NCBI RefSeq assembly: GCF_015070855.1
Contig: NZ_JADDIX010000008.1
Span: 22,237 to 86,236, forward strand
DNA from: Pseudomonas lopnurensis
GTDB taxonomy: Bacteria; Pseudomonadota; Gammaproteobacteria; Pseudomonadales; Pseudomonadaceae
Length of the DNA: 64,000 nt
Direction of reading: 5' to 3'
Position 1 is the stretch's first letter, and each line of letters opens with the position of its first letter. Below are positions 40,452-51,280 of the stretch, in pieces. A model generated the notes under the pieces. That model made no database searches. It was not told where the DNA came from and was given only the letters and a program-made list of their open reading frames with translations. The translations under genes were made by a program, and so were the position numbers.

Positions 40452-41441
40452 TCACCAAGCGGTGTCCCAGCCTGGGTGCGTCCCCATACCAGCATCGTTG
40501 AGCCCCAAGTGGGACAACTGTGGGAACTGCTGCAGGTGCTGCTTCATCCGCTGCGGCCAAGTGGAACGAGGATTTACCGTTCGCAACAGATGGCGCGTTA
40601 TGCAAAGTAGCAGGTAGCACCGTGCAAGGGCATGGGCGTTCCCTACAAAGGGCGCGACCCAGGGGACCTCTCCCACCGGCGGTAGCTTCGGCTGGTCGAT
40701 AATGTTTCTATTCCATAGCCGACTGTGGTGAGCACAGACGTTGCGAAGGTAGTTAAGGCTTCGCAGCCAGGACGCAAAGGTTCGCCCGTTTGAGATGCCG
40801 TACTTTGCCGAGATTGCATCTTGGTCGGCTTCTCGCATCCCGCTGAACAGAGTGGACATCGTGCCAAAGTCCCAAACCTCCGCAACAATCCAGAGCGGTA
40901 ATGGAAGTCCGTACTTTGCCTTGCAGTGCTGAATGAAGTCCTCTTTTGAGCGGGAGATCAGCTGGTTATGGCGGGTCAGCCAATCTTGATGCCGGCTGAT
41001 TCCCGTACTCGCAAGAATCCTCCCGCAAAAGTCCTTATGGAGCAGGCCAGGTTGCATGTAGGCAAACGGATCCAGGACGCCGAGGCCGTGGGTAATATCT
41101 ACCCTCAAACCGATTTCGATTCGCTCCAGAGCATCCATTGCTAGGAGGCGCAGTTGTTTATCGAAGACGTAAAGATCCACGGCATTTTGGAAAGTGGCAC
41201 CCGGCTTGAAATCGTCCGTGAGGACTTTCGTCACCTTCAGCTTGCTCGGTTTCTTCCCTCCATCGAGCATAACCACGTCGTTTCGCTCTCTGAAGGCATA
41301 CCAGTACCCACTCAGCCGGTAATAGCCTATTCGGCTAAGGTATTCCAGTGCCAGCGCTCGGTCGGTGATGGTCATGCCCCGCTGGATCAGCTGGTTCAGC
41401 TGGTCTTCGAAGCTCATCCAGGGTTTGAGGTATCCCGTCAT
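40452..41441 (-). CDS. Abi_2 (AbiD/AbiF-like) abortive infection protein
   Basis: A 329-residue protein. The N-terminus (FEDQLNQLIQRGMTITDRALALEYLSRIGYYRLSGYWYAFR) and helical core are typical of Abi_2, and YLRNVCAHHSRLWNRN gives the HEPN motif R233-NVCA-H238, the expected RNase site. Such proteins act in abortive infection as RNases, with AbiF-like members controlled by small RNAs. The C-terminal 60 residues beyond the core are extra. Start at 41441 has GGAAG upstream. Confidence 0.88.
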   Translation of the reverse strand: MTGYLKPWMSFEDQLNQLIQRGMTITDRALALEYLSRIGYYRLSGYWYAFRERNDVVMLDGGKKPSKLKVTKVLTDDFKPGATFQNAVDLYVFDKQLRLLAMDALERIEIGLRVDITHGLGVLDPFAYMQPGLLHKDFCGRILASTGISRHQDWLTRHNQLISRSKEDFIQHCKAKYGLPLPLWIVAEVWDFGTMSTLFSGMREADQDAISAKYGISNGRTFASWLRSLNYLRNVCAHHSRLWNRNIIDQPKLPPVGEVPWVAPFVGNAHALARCYLLLCITRHLLRTVNPRSTWPQRMKQHLQQFPQLSHLGLNDAGMGTHPGWDTAW

Positions 41442-41697
41442 TAGCTACTTCCTTTTGCCTACTTCTTCCACAGCACCGTCGGCAGCACCGAAGAAGCTTC
41501 GATTGTTGCCCAGGGACAGCTTTGACGGGGTCTGAGTGCACGTTTGAATCGCGGCTGTATTGGTGAGGTTCTGATCGAACATGCTTGTTGTATTTGCCTC
41601 GCAGGCGTTTGGGCTAGATGGTTCGTGAGGCCAGGTTTGGACGGAGATCAGGCGTCGAGATACACACAAGTGGAAGCGGTCGTGGCAGCTCTGTGCT
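41442..41697. other. Intergenic region between abi and hsdM-like genes
   Basis: A 256-base stretch with no supported gene. It should contain the abi promoter. Some AbiF-like systems have a regulatory small RNA next to the gene; I could not identify one by eye. Confidence 0.45.
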
Positions 41698-43173
41698 CTA
41701 AGCATGGCCGGCCTCCTCCAGCAGGATCGCTAGCTTTTCTTCCAGACGCTCCAACTCAGATCTGAGTGTGGCGCGCTCAGCCCTCAAACTCGCAAGATCA
41801 AGTTCTTCTTCCTCCTCAAGAATCTCTACGTAGCGCGCGACTGAAAGGTTGTAGTCGTTGCCAGCTACCTCGGCCTGAGAGGCCAGCTTCGAATATTGGT
41901 CGACATTTATCCGAGCCTGGTAGGTCGTTTCGATCTGATCCAGATCTGGCTCGCGCAAGACGTTCAGAATCTTCCCTTGCTGGTAGCTACGGCCGGCATC
42001 AATAAACAAGATCCCGTCATCTGCCTTTTTCCTACGCAGTACCAGAATCGCCGTCTGAATGCCTGTGTTGGCGAGCATCTTGGGCGGTAGGGCAATTACC
42101 GCATCAATTAGGTTTTCCTTAACGAGGTGCTCCCGAATTTGGCGCTCTGCGCCGCCTCGGAACAGCACGCCGAGAGAGACAATCACAGCCATGCGACCGC
42201 GCTCAGGCGCAAGGCTCGCAATCATGTGACTAATACACGCGAAGTCGCCTGATGCCCGAGGGGGAACGCCGCGCCAGTAGCGGCCAAATGGATCATTCTC
42301 TGCCCATTCATGTCCCCATTCACGTAGCGAGAAAGGCGGATGAGACACGACAACGTCGAACCTACTCAACTGGCCATCCGCGTCGAGAAAACTAGGATTG
42401 CGTAAGGTATCTCCCCATGCGAGCAAGCAGTTTGTTTCGCCATGAAGGAGCAAGTTCATCTTGGCTAGGCCCAATGTGTTGCCGTTCGCGTCCTGGCCGT
42501 ACAACAGGCAGCCTTTGCCACTCGAATTCTGGCGTGCAAATTTATTGCAGGCGGTCAGGGTCCAGGCAGCGCCACAGAAGGGATCGTAGATTTTCTCCCC
42601 CTCAGAGGGCTGCATTAGACGGGCGATCAACTGCGAAAGCTCAGGTGGCGTCAAATACTCCCCGCCACGTTTGCCGCTAGCTTCTCCGGTGTGTCTCAGA
42701 ATGGCTTCAGACGCAGCTGCGGCGGCACCCTGTATGTCGCCACTAGGAACCACGCGAAAGTCGAGTGCTGGGGTTCTGAACGCCTCAAGCAACCGACAAA
42801 GGATGCGGTCTTTCTGGTCTGCGCTGCCGAGCCTGGGCGAGTCGAATGATACGAACAGAGACATCTTGTCCAACCCGCTGTTGGAGGCGTCGATCAGTTC
42901 GAGAGCGTTATCAATACGTGCCCCATTGCCAGGCTGACTCCTAGCTGCATGCAAGCCGTAGAAATTCGCCTTCTCGGGTACGAAATAGTGCATTCCACTA
43001 GCAAGTTTCTTGTTCTCGGGAGAGTCCTCTAGACCCGTGTCGGTGAGGTACTTCAGCATGAGCATTGCCATAGCAAACTCTACGCTGTCATGAGGGTCAC
43101 AAACTCCTCGGAAGACGCTCAACACGCTCGATATGGCTGCGTTAATGGCATTCAGCATTTGCAGATCAGGCAT
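41698..43173 (-). CDS. HsdM-like methyltransferase with altered catalytic motifs
   Basis: A 491-residue type I M-subunit-like protein: helical N-domain, GKRGGEYLTPPELSQLI (about 168-184), motif I region YDPFCGAAWTL (196-206), GQDANGNTLGLAKMNLLLHG, motif IV region VVVSHPPFS (274-282), and a coiled-coil C-terminus. Standard HsdM has DPxCGSGG/L and NPPF. Here motif I lacks the second Gly-Ser-Gly pattern and motif IV has His278 instead of Asn/Asp/Ser. Methylation may therefore be lost. It overlaps the HsdS-like gene by eight bases and no HsdR gene is in the window. Confidence 0.8.
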   Translation of the reverse strand: MPDLQMLNAINAAISSVLSVFRGVCDPHDSVEFAMAMLMLKYLTDTGLEDSPENKKLASGMHYFVPEKANFYGLHAARSQPGNGARIDNALELIDASNSGLDKMSLFVSFDSPRLGSADQKDRILCRLLEAFRTPALDFRVVPSGDIQGAAAAASEAILRHTGEASGKRGGEYLTPPELSQLIARLMQPSEGEKIYDPFCGAAWTLTACNKFARQNSSGKGCLLYGQDANGNTLGLAKMNLLLHGETNCLLAWGDTLRNPSFLDADGQLSRFDVVVSHPPFSLREWGHEWAENDPFGRYWRGVPPRASGDFACISHMIASLAPERGRMAVIVSLGVLFRGGAERQIREHLVKENLIDAVIALPPKMLANTGIQTAILVLRRKKADDGILFIDAGRSYQQGKILNVLREPDLDQIETTYQARINVDQYSKLASQAEVAGNDYNLSVARYVEILEEEEELDLASLRAERATLRSELERLEEKLAILLEEAGHA

Positions 43174-43747
43174 GACGAGCTCCGTCCTGCAGAAGCTGCT
43201 TTGTCACGTGGGCGATCTCTGCTTGATCCAGCTCGCTCAAGCGATGTCGGATGGCGACAATTTGCTGCTTGGTGTGATCCAACTCTGAGATCTGCTTCTG
43301 CTTGAGCAGGGGAGGCGTCTCCACTTCCAGAGTAAGCAGCGCCGCCTTTGTAAGTGCCTTGATGCTAGTGCCGGTCAGCATCAAGCTAATCCTAGTCTGC
43401 GTTGATTTCTGGTTGAGGTACCAAACGAGGTAGCGAGCATCCAGTTGCGGCCCGGGCGTGATCACGTTCAATTGCCCTAGGGGAAATACGGGCTCGCTAG
43501 CGCCCTCAAAAAGCCACGCTTTGTAATAGTCGCCCCGCGAGGGGATTACGACGTCACCTGGTTGCAGGCAATGGGAGAGGTGCCCCTCATCTAGGAGGAT
43601 CCGCGGTAGTTCATTCCATTGAAGCGGTTTGCTTGCGACCAAATCCCTGATCGCCAATGCACGCACATTGCCATTCTGCTCCTCTTGGGGCGGCTGGTTG
43701 CGGAACACAACGGCTGTACGGACATGGGCAAGCTTGGAGATATTCAT
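43166..43747 (-). CDS. Half-size HsdS-like specificity protein
   Basis: A 193-residue protein with one target-recognition-like domain (LSHCLQPGDVVIPSRGDYYKAWLF, then NQKSTQTRISLMLTGTSIKALTKAALLTLEVETPPLLKQKQI) and one C-terminal helix. Full HsdS has two such halves in about 400 residues; half-size forms dimerise. It precedes the HsdM-like gene, the reverse of the common hsdM-hsdS order, with an eight-base overlap. So the pair may recognise DNA but, given the M-like changes, may not modify it. Confidence 0.8.
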   Translation of the reverse strand: MNISKLAHVRTAVVFRNQPPQEEQNGNVRALAIRDLVASKPLQWNELPRILLDEGHLSHCLQPGDVVIPSRGDYYKAWLFEGASEPVFPLGQLNVITPGPQLDARYLVWYLNQKSTQTRISLMLTGTSIKALTKAALLTLEVETPPLLKQKQISELDHTKQQIVAIRHRLSELDQAEIAHVTKQLLQDGARHA

Positions 43748-43953
43748 GCAGAAGAGTTCTACAGTTTTACGGTGAGAGGAGTATATGCATCCAGCGGAAG
43801 GCTTGCAAGCAGAAGGATTCTACTGCGCATGGCTGGTTCTGGGTCTGTGATCGGCCATCAAGCGTGGGAGCGGGGTGATGGTCCGAGGCTGACGGTTGCT
43901 CTAATAGAATCGAGGCGAACGGCGCTTGCTCAGCGTTAGTGCTTACCATCTCC

Positions 43954-44364
43954 TCATTGGCAAGTTATTTCATACTCGATGCCATCCGGCTCGCGATTCT
44001 GGGCCCAAGCTTGGTACTGATCGCCGGCCTCACCTTCGATCAGCTTCCAGCCAGGATCGCCGTTTCCTGGATCAAACATGACATCGAGCTCGTGATCAAT
44101 CCCAACGCCGCCAACCTGGGCAATCAAAAAAGAGGGAGAGGATCCCTTGGTGAAGGCGACCGCGTGATTTGGTTTTCCTGTGGCCAGCATTACTGCGCTG
44201 ACCCAGCATGCAGCGGGCCGGTAACCAGCACGAATCGCCGCCTTGCAAGTCATTTTCATTGCCTGACGGTGATCGCTGTAGTGCTCAAAACAATGTGCAT
44301 AAGCCCCGGCGAGACCGCCGAGGGCTATTCGATCCATCATCCTGCTGACTTTCGCATTACTCAT
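43954..44364 (-). CDS. Hypothetical protein at the right end of the element
   Basis: A 136-residue protein (MSNAKVSRMMDRIALGGLAGAYAHCFEHYSDHRQAMKMTC) preceded by AGGAAAAGG. No recognised family. It is the last gene before attR. Not obviously linked to the HsdS/HsdM pair, 200 bases away. Confidence 0.6.
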   Translation of the reverse strand: MSNAKVSRMMDRIALGGLAGAYAHCFEHYSDHRQAMKMTCKAAIRAGYRPAACWVSAVMLATGKPNHAVAFTKGSSPSFLIAQVGGVGIDHELDVMFDPGNGDPGWKLIEGEAGDQYQAWAQNREPDGIEYEITCQ

Positions 44365-44468
44365 CCTTTTCCTATCCCATTGGTGCTGACCGGTACTAAA
44401 ACTAGCTCGCTATACAGTGTTCAGCTATCTGCCTGGAGTCATGGGAGCTGATCGGCAGGAAAGGAAAT

Positions 44469-44491
44469 GGGGACCAAGGTGGGGACTAAAA
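44469..44491. promoter_or_regulatory. Candidate recombinase arm-type sites, right end
   Basis: GGGGACC (44469-44475) and GTGGGGACTAAAA (44479-44491) match the GGGGACT words beside attL, and lie about 55-75 bases inside attR. These may bind the integrase or excisionase. Confidence 0.4.
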
Positions 44492-44506
44492 TAGCCATAA
44501 ACGAAA

Positions 44507-44529
44507 AAGCCCACCATTGCGGTGGGCTT
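44507..44529 (-). terminator. Element-borne tRNA terminator
   Basis: A perfect 9-bp stem (44507-44515 with 44521-44529) followed on the - strand by five T. It lies inside the element right after the 3' end of the intact tRNA and so replaces the original terminator now at 7987-8007. Confidence 0.85.
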
Positions 44530-44545
44530 AAGTCGTTGATTTATA

Positions 44546-44590
44546 TGGTGGGCCCACACGGACTCGAACCGTGGACCAAAGGATTATGAG
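44546..44590. other. attR: 45-bp core within the intact tRNA
   Basis: Identical to 8014-8058. It forms the 3' part of the intact CAU tRNA gene, so integration leaves the tRNA functional, with its 3' end supplied by the element. Confidence 0.95.
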
Positions 44591-44622
44591 TCCTCTGCTC
44601 TAACCAACTGAGCTATAGGCCC
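44546..44622 (-). tRNA. tRNA with CAU anticodon, probably tRNA-Ile2 (lysidine)
   Basis: A 77-nt gene with encoded CCA. Acceptor GGGCCTA pairs with TGGGCCC, the D arm is AGCTCAGTTGGTTAGAGC, the anticodon loop is CTCATAA and the T arm has GGTTCGAGTCC. C4-G69 and C5-G68, which the TilS enzyme uses to recognise tRNA-Ile2, are present, whereas elongator tRNA-Met has U4-A69 in E. coli. So I prefer Ile2, reading AUA after lysidine modification, over Met. It is the integration site of the element. Confidence 0.92.
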
Positions 44623-44680
44623 CCAGAAGGCCGGCGGATTATACCGGTCGGGTCCTGGGGCGCCAACTGATTGCTGGGGT

Positions 44681-44977
44681 TCAGCAGCAGTCGTCTTCCA
44701 CTCGCTGCAGCAGGAGAGCGATTTCGTGATCGCCGTTGCGCTCGAAGAGTTCGTGGATGACGTTGATCTGTGCGTGGAGGATGAGCCGGGCATCGGGCTC
44801 GAAGCCGTTGCGGTTGCCGATCTTGTCGCGGAAGTAGCGGCACAGGGGGCAACTGCCATCGTCCTGGCTGATGTAGTGCTGAATGCGCGAGTAGATGGTG
44901 CGGATGCTGCGGTCGCATTCGATGTAGGGCAGTGGCTGGTCGCCGGCGACGCTGCGATAGGTCACGACGCTGGACAT
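44681..44977 (-). CDS. Small protein of unknown function
   Basis: A 98-residue protein with AAGGAGG ahead of ATG 44977. It has a CPLC pair in the middle ([14 protein letters not shown]) and ends with DDCC, so metal binding is possible. Chromosomal in composition. I do not recognise the family. Confidence 0.7.
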   Translation of the reverse strand: MSSVVTYRSVAGDQPLPYIECDRSIRTIYSRIQHYISQDDGSCPLCRYFRDKIGNRNGFEPDARLILHAQINVIHELFERNGDHEIALLLQRVEDDCC

Positions 44978-45051
44978 GGCTTTCCTCCTTGTCCGGTTGG
45001 ACGATCGGTTGGGGTAGCGCTGATCCTAAGGGGTGTCTGCGCAGGCGTCTG

Positions 45052-45729
45052 TCAGCCAGCCGACACCTTGCCGGTCTGTTGGCTGCGCTGTTTCAGAAGG
45101 TCCGGACGGTGGATGTCGAAGATGCCAGGGGCGACTCGACTGAGAATGCCCTGCCGGGCCAGGCGGCTGATCAGCGAGGAGGCGGTTTGCCGGGTTGTCC
45201 CGAGCAAGTGGGCGATGTCCTCGGTGCTCAGGTCCAGTTCCAGGCGCTGCACGCCCTCGTGCGGGCGCCCCCTGCGTGCGAGCATGCCGTCGAGGAAGCG
45301 TGCCAGGCGGCCTTCGACGTCGCGGAAGGCGAGATCTTCGATCAGTTGCAGGGAGTTGGCCAGGGTCTGGCCCAGGACGCGGATAATGGTCGGTGCTGCG
45401 CCGGGGAGCGCCAGCATGCGGCTCATCAGGGCCGTTTCGCCAATCAGCACCTCGCTCGCTTTGAGCGCCTGGAGATAGGCGCCGCTGTGGGTGCTGTAGA
45501 TGTCTCCGGCCTCGAGAAAGGTCAGGGTGTATTCCTTGTCTTCGGAAGCGAGGTACACGCGGATGCGTCCGTTGCGCACGATGAACACGCTGTCGCGTGG
45601 ACCGCCCGGGCTGCCGAGCAGTTCGCCTTCGACCAGGCTGCGCTGGCGGAAGCCCTGGAGCAGGGCGGCCTGTTCCAGGGCTTGGCGGTGTGAGCTGTCG
45701 GGTCCGTGCATGGCCGTTCGGTCCGTCAT
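45052..45729 (-). CDS. CRP/FNR-family regulator resembling CooA
   Basis: A 225-residue cAMP-receptor-type regulator with an N-terminal sensor domain (about 25-110), a dimerisation helix (115-145) and a C-terminal winged helix with recognition helix [17 protein letters not shown]. The sensor region [37 protein letters not shown] and the [16 protein letters not shown] helix follow the CO sensor CooA closely, including His81 in THSG at the position of haem ligand His77; the Cys ligand at position 75 of CooA is Ser here. So a haem-dependent CO or redox role is likely, though no CO dehydrogenase genes are in the window. Confidence 0.75.
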   Translation of the reverse strand: MTDRTAMHGPDSSHRQALEQAALLQGFRQRSLVEGELLGSPGGPRDSVFIVRNGRIRVYLASEDKEYTLTFLEAGDIYSTHSGAYLQALKASEVLIGETALMSRMLALPGAAPTIIRVLGQTLANSLQLIEDLAFRDVEGRLARFLDGMLARRGRPHEGVQRLELDLSTEDIAHLLGTTRQTASSLISRLARQGILSRVAPGIFDIHRPDLLKQRSQQTGKVSAG

Positions 45730-45795
45730 GGGAAGAGCGGAGGATAGCGCGGTTGGCGGGATGATGCAGGTGGTCGTTCAGTCGGCGGATAGCAA

Positions 45796-45818
45796 AAGCC
45801 CCGGCAGGACCGGGGCTT
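45796..45818 (-). terminator. Terminator of the rpoD transcript
   Basis: A perfect 9-bp stem (45796-45804 with 45810-45818) and T-run on the - strand, just after the rpoD stop. Confidence 0.88.
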
Positions 45819-45822
45819 CGTT

Positions 45823-47676
<1,854 letters not shown>

Positions 47677-47743
47677 ATAACCCTATCCACTGAAGGTTCT
47701 GGCGGGCTGAAAACAAGCTGAGCATTATAGCCGAGCTAGGACC

Positions 47744-49687
47744 TCACGCGCCAGTTGAGGTCGATGTAGCGGGTGTCGTGTTGCGACTCAGTAGGCTACG
47801 CAGTTGATCTTTTTCCTCTGCGCTGAGTTCACCCTGGCGAGCCTTGCGCAGCAGCCCTTCGAGGCTGCGTTCGCGTTGTCTGGCGGCAAGGGTGTTAATG
47901 GTGTCGAAAAACTGTTGTTCAAGGTTGTCGGCCGAAATCAGCCATTCTTTCTCGGCCAGGGCGCGTAAAAGACGACCCTGGTCAGTGCCGTGCCAGCGGG
48001 CGATCAGTTGCAGGCTGCGCAGCTTGGGATTTTTCTGCAGGGTGCCGAGCAGGGCGACCAGCAGTTGGGCATAGGTATCGTCTTCTGCGGCGAAATGACT
48101 CACATCCTCCACCTTCTGCGCCAGTTCGGGGTGGTGCAGAAGCGTGCGCAGAGTGGACAGCGCCGGCGGCTCGACCGTGGCGGGCGTACGTGGGCCTCGT
48201 GGCTTGAAGTCTGGACGCTGTCCGGATTTTTTCCAGTCCTTCTTCCATTCCTTCTTGCCGCCGCGCGACGGCTGGGGCGCTTCCTGCGGTTCGAAATAGG
48301 CGGCTTCGTCGTATGCCGGGCTGGCATCGTAGTAGATGTTGTCGTCGTATTGGGCCGCGCTGCCGGCAGATGATGGAGCCGAGGCGGCCGTCATTTGTTG
48401 CAGGGCCTCGCCGTTCAGGCCGGTCAGTTCGGTGAGGCGCTGGCGCATCAGGGCGCGCAGGTTGGCGCCAGGAATCTTTTCGATGAGCGGTGCTGCCAGC
48501 GTGGCCAGATGGGCCTTGCCTTCCAGCGAGCGGGGATCGGCTTCTTCGCTCAGTTGCTGGAAGAAATAGTCGGCCAGCGGCTGCGACTGCTGTTGGATGC
48601 GCGCGCGGAACGCGTCGGTGCCCTCGGCGCGGACCAGCGTGTCCGGGTCCTCGCCGTCGGGCAGGAACAGGAAGCGTGCGCGGCGTCCGTCCTGCAGGTT
48701 GGGCAGGGTGGCTTCCAGGGCGCGCCAGGCGGCCTTGCGCCCGGCGGCGTCGCCATCGAAGCAGAACAGTACGCTGGGCACGATGCGGAACAGGCGCTTG
48801 AGGTGTTCTTCGCTGGTGGCGGTGCCGAGCGTGGCGACGGCATTGCGCAGGCCTTGCTGGGCCAGGGCGATGACGTCCATGTAGCCCTCGACCACCATGA
48901 TTTCGTCGAGGTCGCGGTTGGCCTGGCGCGCTTCGAACAGGCCGTAGAGTTCCTGGCCCTTGTGGAACACCGGTGTCTCCGGCGAGTTCAGGTACTTGGG
49001 CTTGTCGTCGCCCAGCACACGGCCGCCGAAGGCGATGACGCGGCCGCGGCTGTCGCGGATGGGGAACATCACGCGGTCGCGGAAGCGGTCGTAGCGTTTG
49101 CCGTTCTCGGCGTTCTCGATCAGCAGGCCGGCGTCGATCATGGCCTTGTGCTGCAGGGGGTCGCCGCCCAGATGCTTCAACAGGTTGTCCCAGCCGGGCG
49201 GGGCGAAACCCAGGCCGAAGTCACGGGCGATCACGCCGGACAGGCCGCGTCCCTTGAGGTATTCCACCGCCGCCTTGCGGGTCGGGTGGCTCTTCAACGC
49301 CTGGCGGTAGTACTCGGCGGCAGCGGCCAGCAGCGGGTAGAGCGGTGAATCGACCGGCTGGCGCGGCTTGTGCCGGCGTCCGCTGTCCTCGTGCGGGACT
49401 TCCATGCCGGCGCGCTTGGCCAGCTCCTCGACCGCCTGGGGGAAGTCCAGCTGGTCGTGGTCCATGACGAAGCCGAGCGCGTTGCCGCCGGCGCCGCAAC
49501 CGAAACAGTAGTAGAACTGCTTGTCCGGGCTGACGCTGAAGGAGGGAGTCTTTTCCTTGTGGAAGGGGCAGAGCGCGCTGTAGTTCTTGCCGGTCTTCTT
49601 CAACTGGATGCGCGAACCGACCACTTCGACGATGTCGGAGCGGTTGAGCAGGTCATCAATGAAGGATTGCGGGATCAGTCCGGCCAT
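47744..49687 (-). CDS. dnaG: DNA primase
   Basis: A 647-residue primase that makes RNA primers for replication. It has a CHC2 zinc finger (CPFHKEKTPSFSVSPDKQFYYCFGC), a TOPRIM domain with VVEGYMDVIAL and FDGDAAGRKA, and the C-terminal helicase-interacting domain. ATG 49687 gives the standard MAGLIPQSFIDDLL start; an upstream start 30 codons earlier is not likely. Second gene of the macromolecular synthesis operon. Confidence 0.97.
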   Translation of the reverse strand: MAGLIPQSFIDDLLNRSDIVEVVGSRIQLKKTGKNYSALCPFHKEKTPSFSVSPDKQFYYCFGCGAGGNALGFVMDHDQLDFPQAVEELAKRAGMEVPHEDSGRRHKPRQPVDSPLYPLLAAAAEYYRQALKSHPTRKAAVEYLKGRGLSGVIARDFGLGFAPPGWDNLLKHLGGDPLQHKAMIDAGLLIENAENGKRYDRFRDRVMFPIRDSRGRVIAFGGRVLGDDKPKYLNSPETPVFHKGQELYGLFEARQANRDLDEIMVVEGYMDVIALAQQGLRNAVATLGTATSEEHLKRLFRIVPSVLFCFDGDAAGRKAAWRALEATLPNLQDGRRARFLFLPDGEDPDTLVRAEGTDAFRARIQQQSQPLADYFFQQLSEEADPRSLEGKAHLATLAAPLIEKIPGANLRALMRQRLTELTGLNGEALQQMTAASAPSSAGSAAQYDDNIYYDASPAYDEAAYFEPQEAPQPSRGGKKEWKKDWKKSGQRPDFKPRGPRTPATVEPPALSTLRTLLHHPELAQKVEDVSHFAAEDDTYAQLLVALLGTLQKNPKLRSLQLIARWHGTDQGRLLRALAEKEWLISADNLEQQFFDTINTLAARQRERSLEGLLRKARQGELSAEEKDQLRSLLSRNTTPATSTSTGA

Positions 49688-49781
49688 AGGGGTATCAGAA
49701 TACGCTCGCCGTGTTCGGGCCGGAAATGAAAAAAAACTCCGGCCATTCGCCGACTGGCGAAGCGGAGTCTGGTGCAATGCA

Positions 49782-49803
49782 AAGCCCGGCCTGAGCCGGG
49801 CTT
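49782..49803 (-). terminator. Attenuator between rpsU and dnaG
   Basis: A perfect 9-bp stem (49782-49790 with 49795-49803) in the rpsU-dnaG gap, with weak T-run on the - strand. In E. coli a partial terminator at this position lowers dnaG relative to rpsU; the same role is inferred. Confidence 0.75.
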
Positions 49804-49825
49804 GATGCGCGTCAGCCGTACCGGA

Positions 49826-50041
49826 TCAGTACAGGCGAACGCTGCGGCGCTGCTCGCGCTGCACTTTCTTGGCGTGACGCTTGACGGCGGCAGCAGCCTT
49901 GCGCTTGCGTTCGGCGGTCGGCTTCTCGTAGAACTCGCGCGAGCGGACTTCGGCCAGGACGCCGGCTTTTTCGCAGGAGCGCTTGAAGCGACGCAGTGCT
50001 ACGTCGAAGGGTTCATTCTCTTTAACTTTGACAGCGGGCAT
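49826..50041 (-). CDS. rpsU: 30S ribosomal protein S21
   Basis: A 71-residue basic protein ([27 protein letters not shown]), the standard bacterial S21 that helps 30S subunits select mRNA. It is the first gene of the rpsU-dnaG-rpoD operon, divergent from tsaD. Confidence 0.98.
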   Translation of the reverse strand: MPAVKVKENEPFDVALRRFKRSCEKAGVLAEVRSREFYEKPTAERKRKAAAAVKRHAKKVQREQRRSVRLY

Positions 50042-50239
50042 CCAGGACTTACCTTCACTTGATTACCGGTGGCAACGCGCTTCGGCAAATGACTCGCAAG
50101 CACGCTGGTTTTAAGGGTTGCGGATGTTACCCGCTCCAACTGCGGAATGCAAAGCCCCCTTATCGAAAAGCGCTGGTCGGTGCTTGGCCCGGGCGATTAA
50201 TATGCACGGCTTCATTCGCCTGCCTGAAGGTTGGAACCC

Positions 50240-51280
50240 ATGCTGGTGCTGGGGCTGGAAACATCCTGCGACGAGACTGGCGTCGCGCTCTACGATAGCG
50301 AGCAGGGCCTGCTGGCCGATGCGCTGTTCAGCCAGATCGATTTGCACCGCGTCTATGGTGGCGTGGTTCCCGAACTGGCTTCGCGCGACCACGTGAAGCG
50401 CATGCTGCCGTTGATCCGCCAAGTGCTGGACGAGGCGGGGCGCAAGGCGGCGCAGATCGAGGCGGTGGCCTATACCGCCGGCCCCGGGCTGGTCGGTGCG
50501 CTGTTGGTGGGCGCTTCCTGCGCCCAGGCGCTGGCGCTGGCCTGGGGCGTGCCGGCTGTGGGTGTGCACCATATGGAAGGCCATCTGCTGGCGCCCATGC
50601 TCGAAGCACGGCCGCCGGCATTTCCGTTCGTCGCTTTGCTGGTATCGGGCGGCCATACGCAACTGGTCCGCGTGGATGGCATCGGCCAGTACGAGCTGCT
50701 TGGCGAGTCGGTGGACGATGCCGCCGGCGAGGCCTTCGACAAGACCGCCAAGCTGATGGGCCTGCGCTATCCCGGTGGGCCGGAAATCGCGCGACTGGCC
50801 GAGCAGGGCACGCCCGGTCGCTTCGTCTTCCCGCGGCCGATGACCGATCGTCCGGGACTCGATTTCAGTTTCAGCGGGCTCAAGACTTTCACCCTCAATA
50901 CCTGGCAGCAATGCCGCGCCGCGGGTGACGAATCCGAGCAGACCCGTTGCGATATCGCCCTGGCCTTCCAGCAGGCGGTGGTCGAGACGCTGACCATCAA
51001 GTGTCGCCGCGCATTGAAGCAGACCGGGTTGAAATCGCTGGTCATCGCTGGCGGGGTCAGCGCCAACCAGTCGCTGCGCCAGTCGCTGGAGAAGATGCTC
51101 GGCGAGCTGAAAGGGCAGGTGTTCTATGCGCGACCGCGTTTCTGCACCGACAATGGCGCGATGATCGCCTACGCTGGCTGTCAGCGCCTGCTCGCCGGCC
51201 AGCGGGACGGTCCGGCCATCACGGTGCAGCCGCGCTGGTCGATGGAAACTTTACCGAGCTTGAAGCTTGCCGCTGTTTAA
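50240..51280 (+). CDS. tsaD: tRNA N6-threonylcarbamoyladenosine transferase
   Basis: A 346-residue TsaD (Kae1/Gcp). With TsaB and TsaE it transfers threonylcarbamoyl to A37 of ANN-decoding tRNAs. Metal ligands are in HHMEGH, and [12 protein letters not shown], SGGHTQLV and YPGGPEI match the family closely. ATG 50240 gives the standard [14 protein letters not shown] start. Overlaps the end of the convergent plsY by four bases. Confidence 0.97.
   Translation: MLVLGLETSCDETGVALYDSEQGLLADALFSQIDLHRVYGGVVPELASRDHVKRMLPLIRQVLDEAGRKAAQIEAVAYTAGPGLVGALLVGASCAQALALAWGVPAVGVHHMEGHLLAPMLEARPPAFPFVALLVSGGHTQLVRVDGIGQYELLGESVDDAAGEAFDKTAKLMGLRYPGGPEIARLAEQGTPGRFVFPRPMTDRPGLDFSFSGLKTFTLNTWQQCRAAGDESEQTRCDIALAFQQAVVETLTIKCRRALKQTGLKSLVIAGGVSANQSLRQSLEKMLGELKGQVFYARPRFCTDNGAMIAYAGCQRLLAGQRDGPAITVQPRWSMETLPSLKLAAV

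Larger units (their letters stand above)
8014..44590. mobile_element. 36.5-kb integrative, probably mobilisable element with plasmid-type origin
   Basis: Bounded by the 45-bp tRNA-derived direct repeat. It carries a tyrosine recombinase next to attL, an AlpA-like excisionase candidate, a TrfA-type initiator with iterons, an stb/mob block with a MOBF relaxase, three I-type conjugation-like genes and a defence cargo. Base composition is mosaic: the rep region and several hypothetical genes are clearly AT-richer than the flanks, while the relaxase and Gabija genes are GC-rich. No coupling protein, VirB4-like ATPase or pilus operon is visible, so it is better called an integrative mobilisable element than a self-transmissible ICE. 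One att copy plus the interior is 36,532 bp. Confidence 0.93.
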
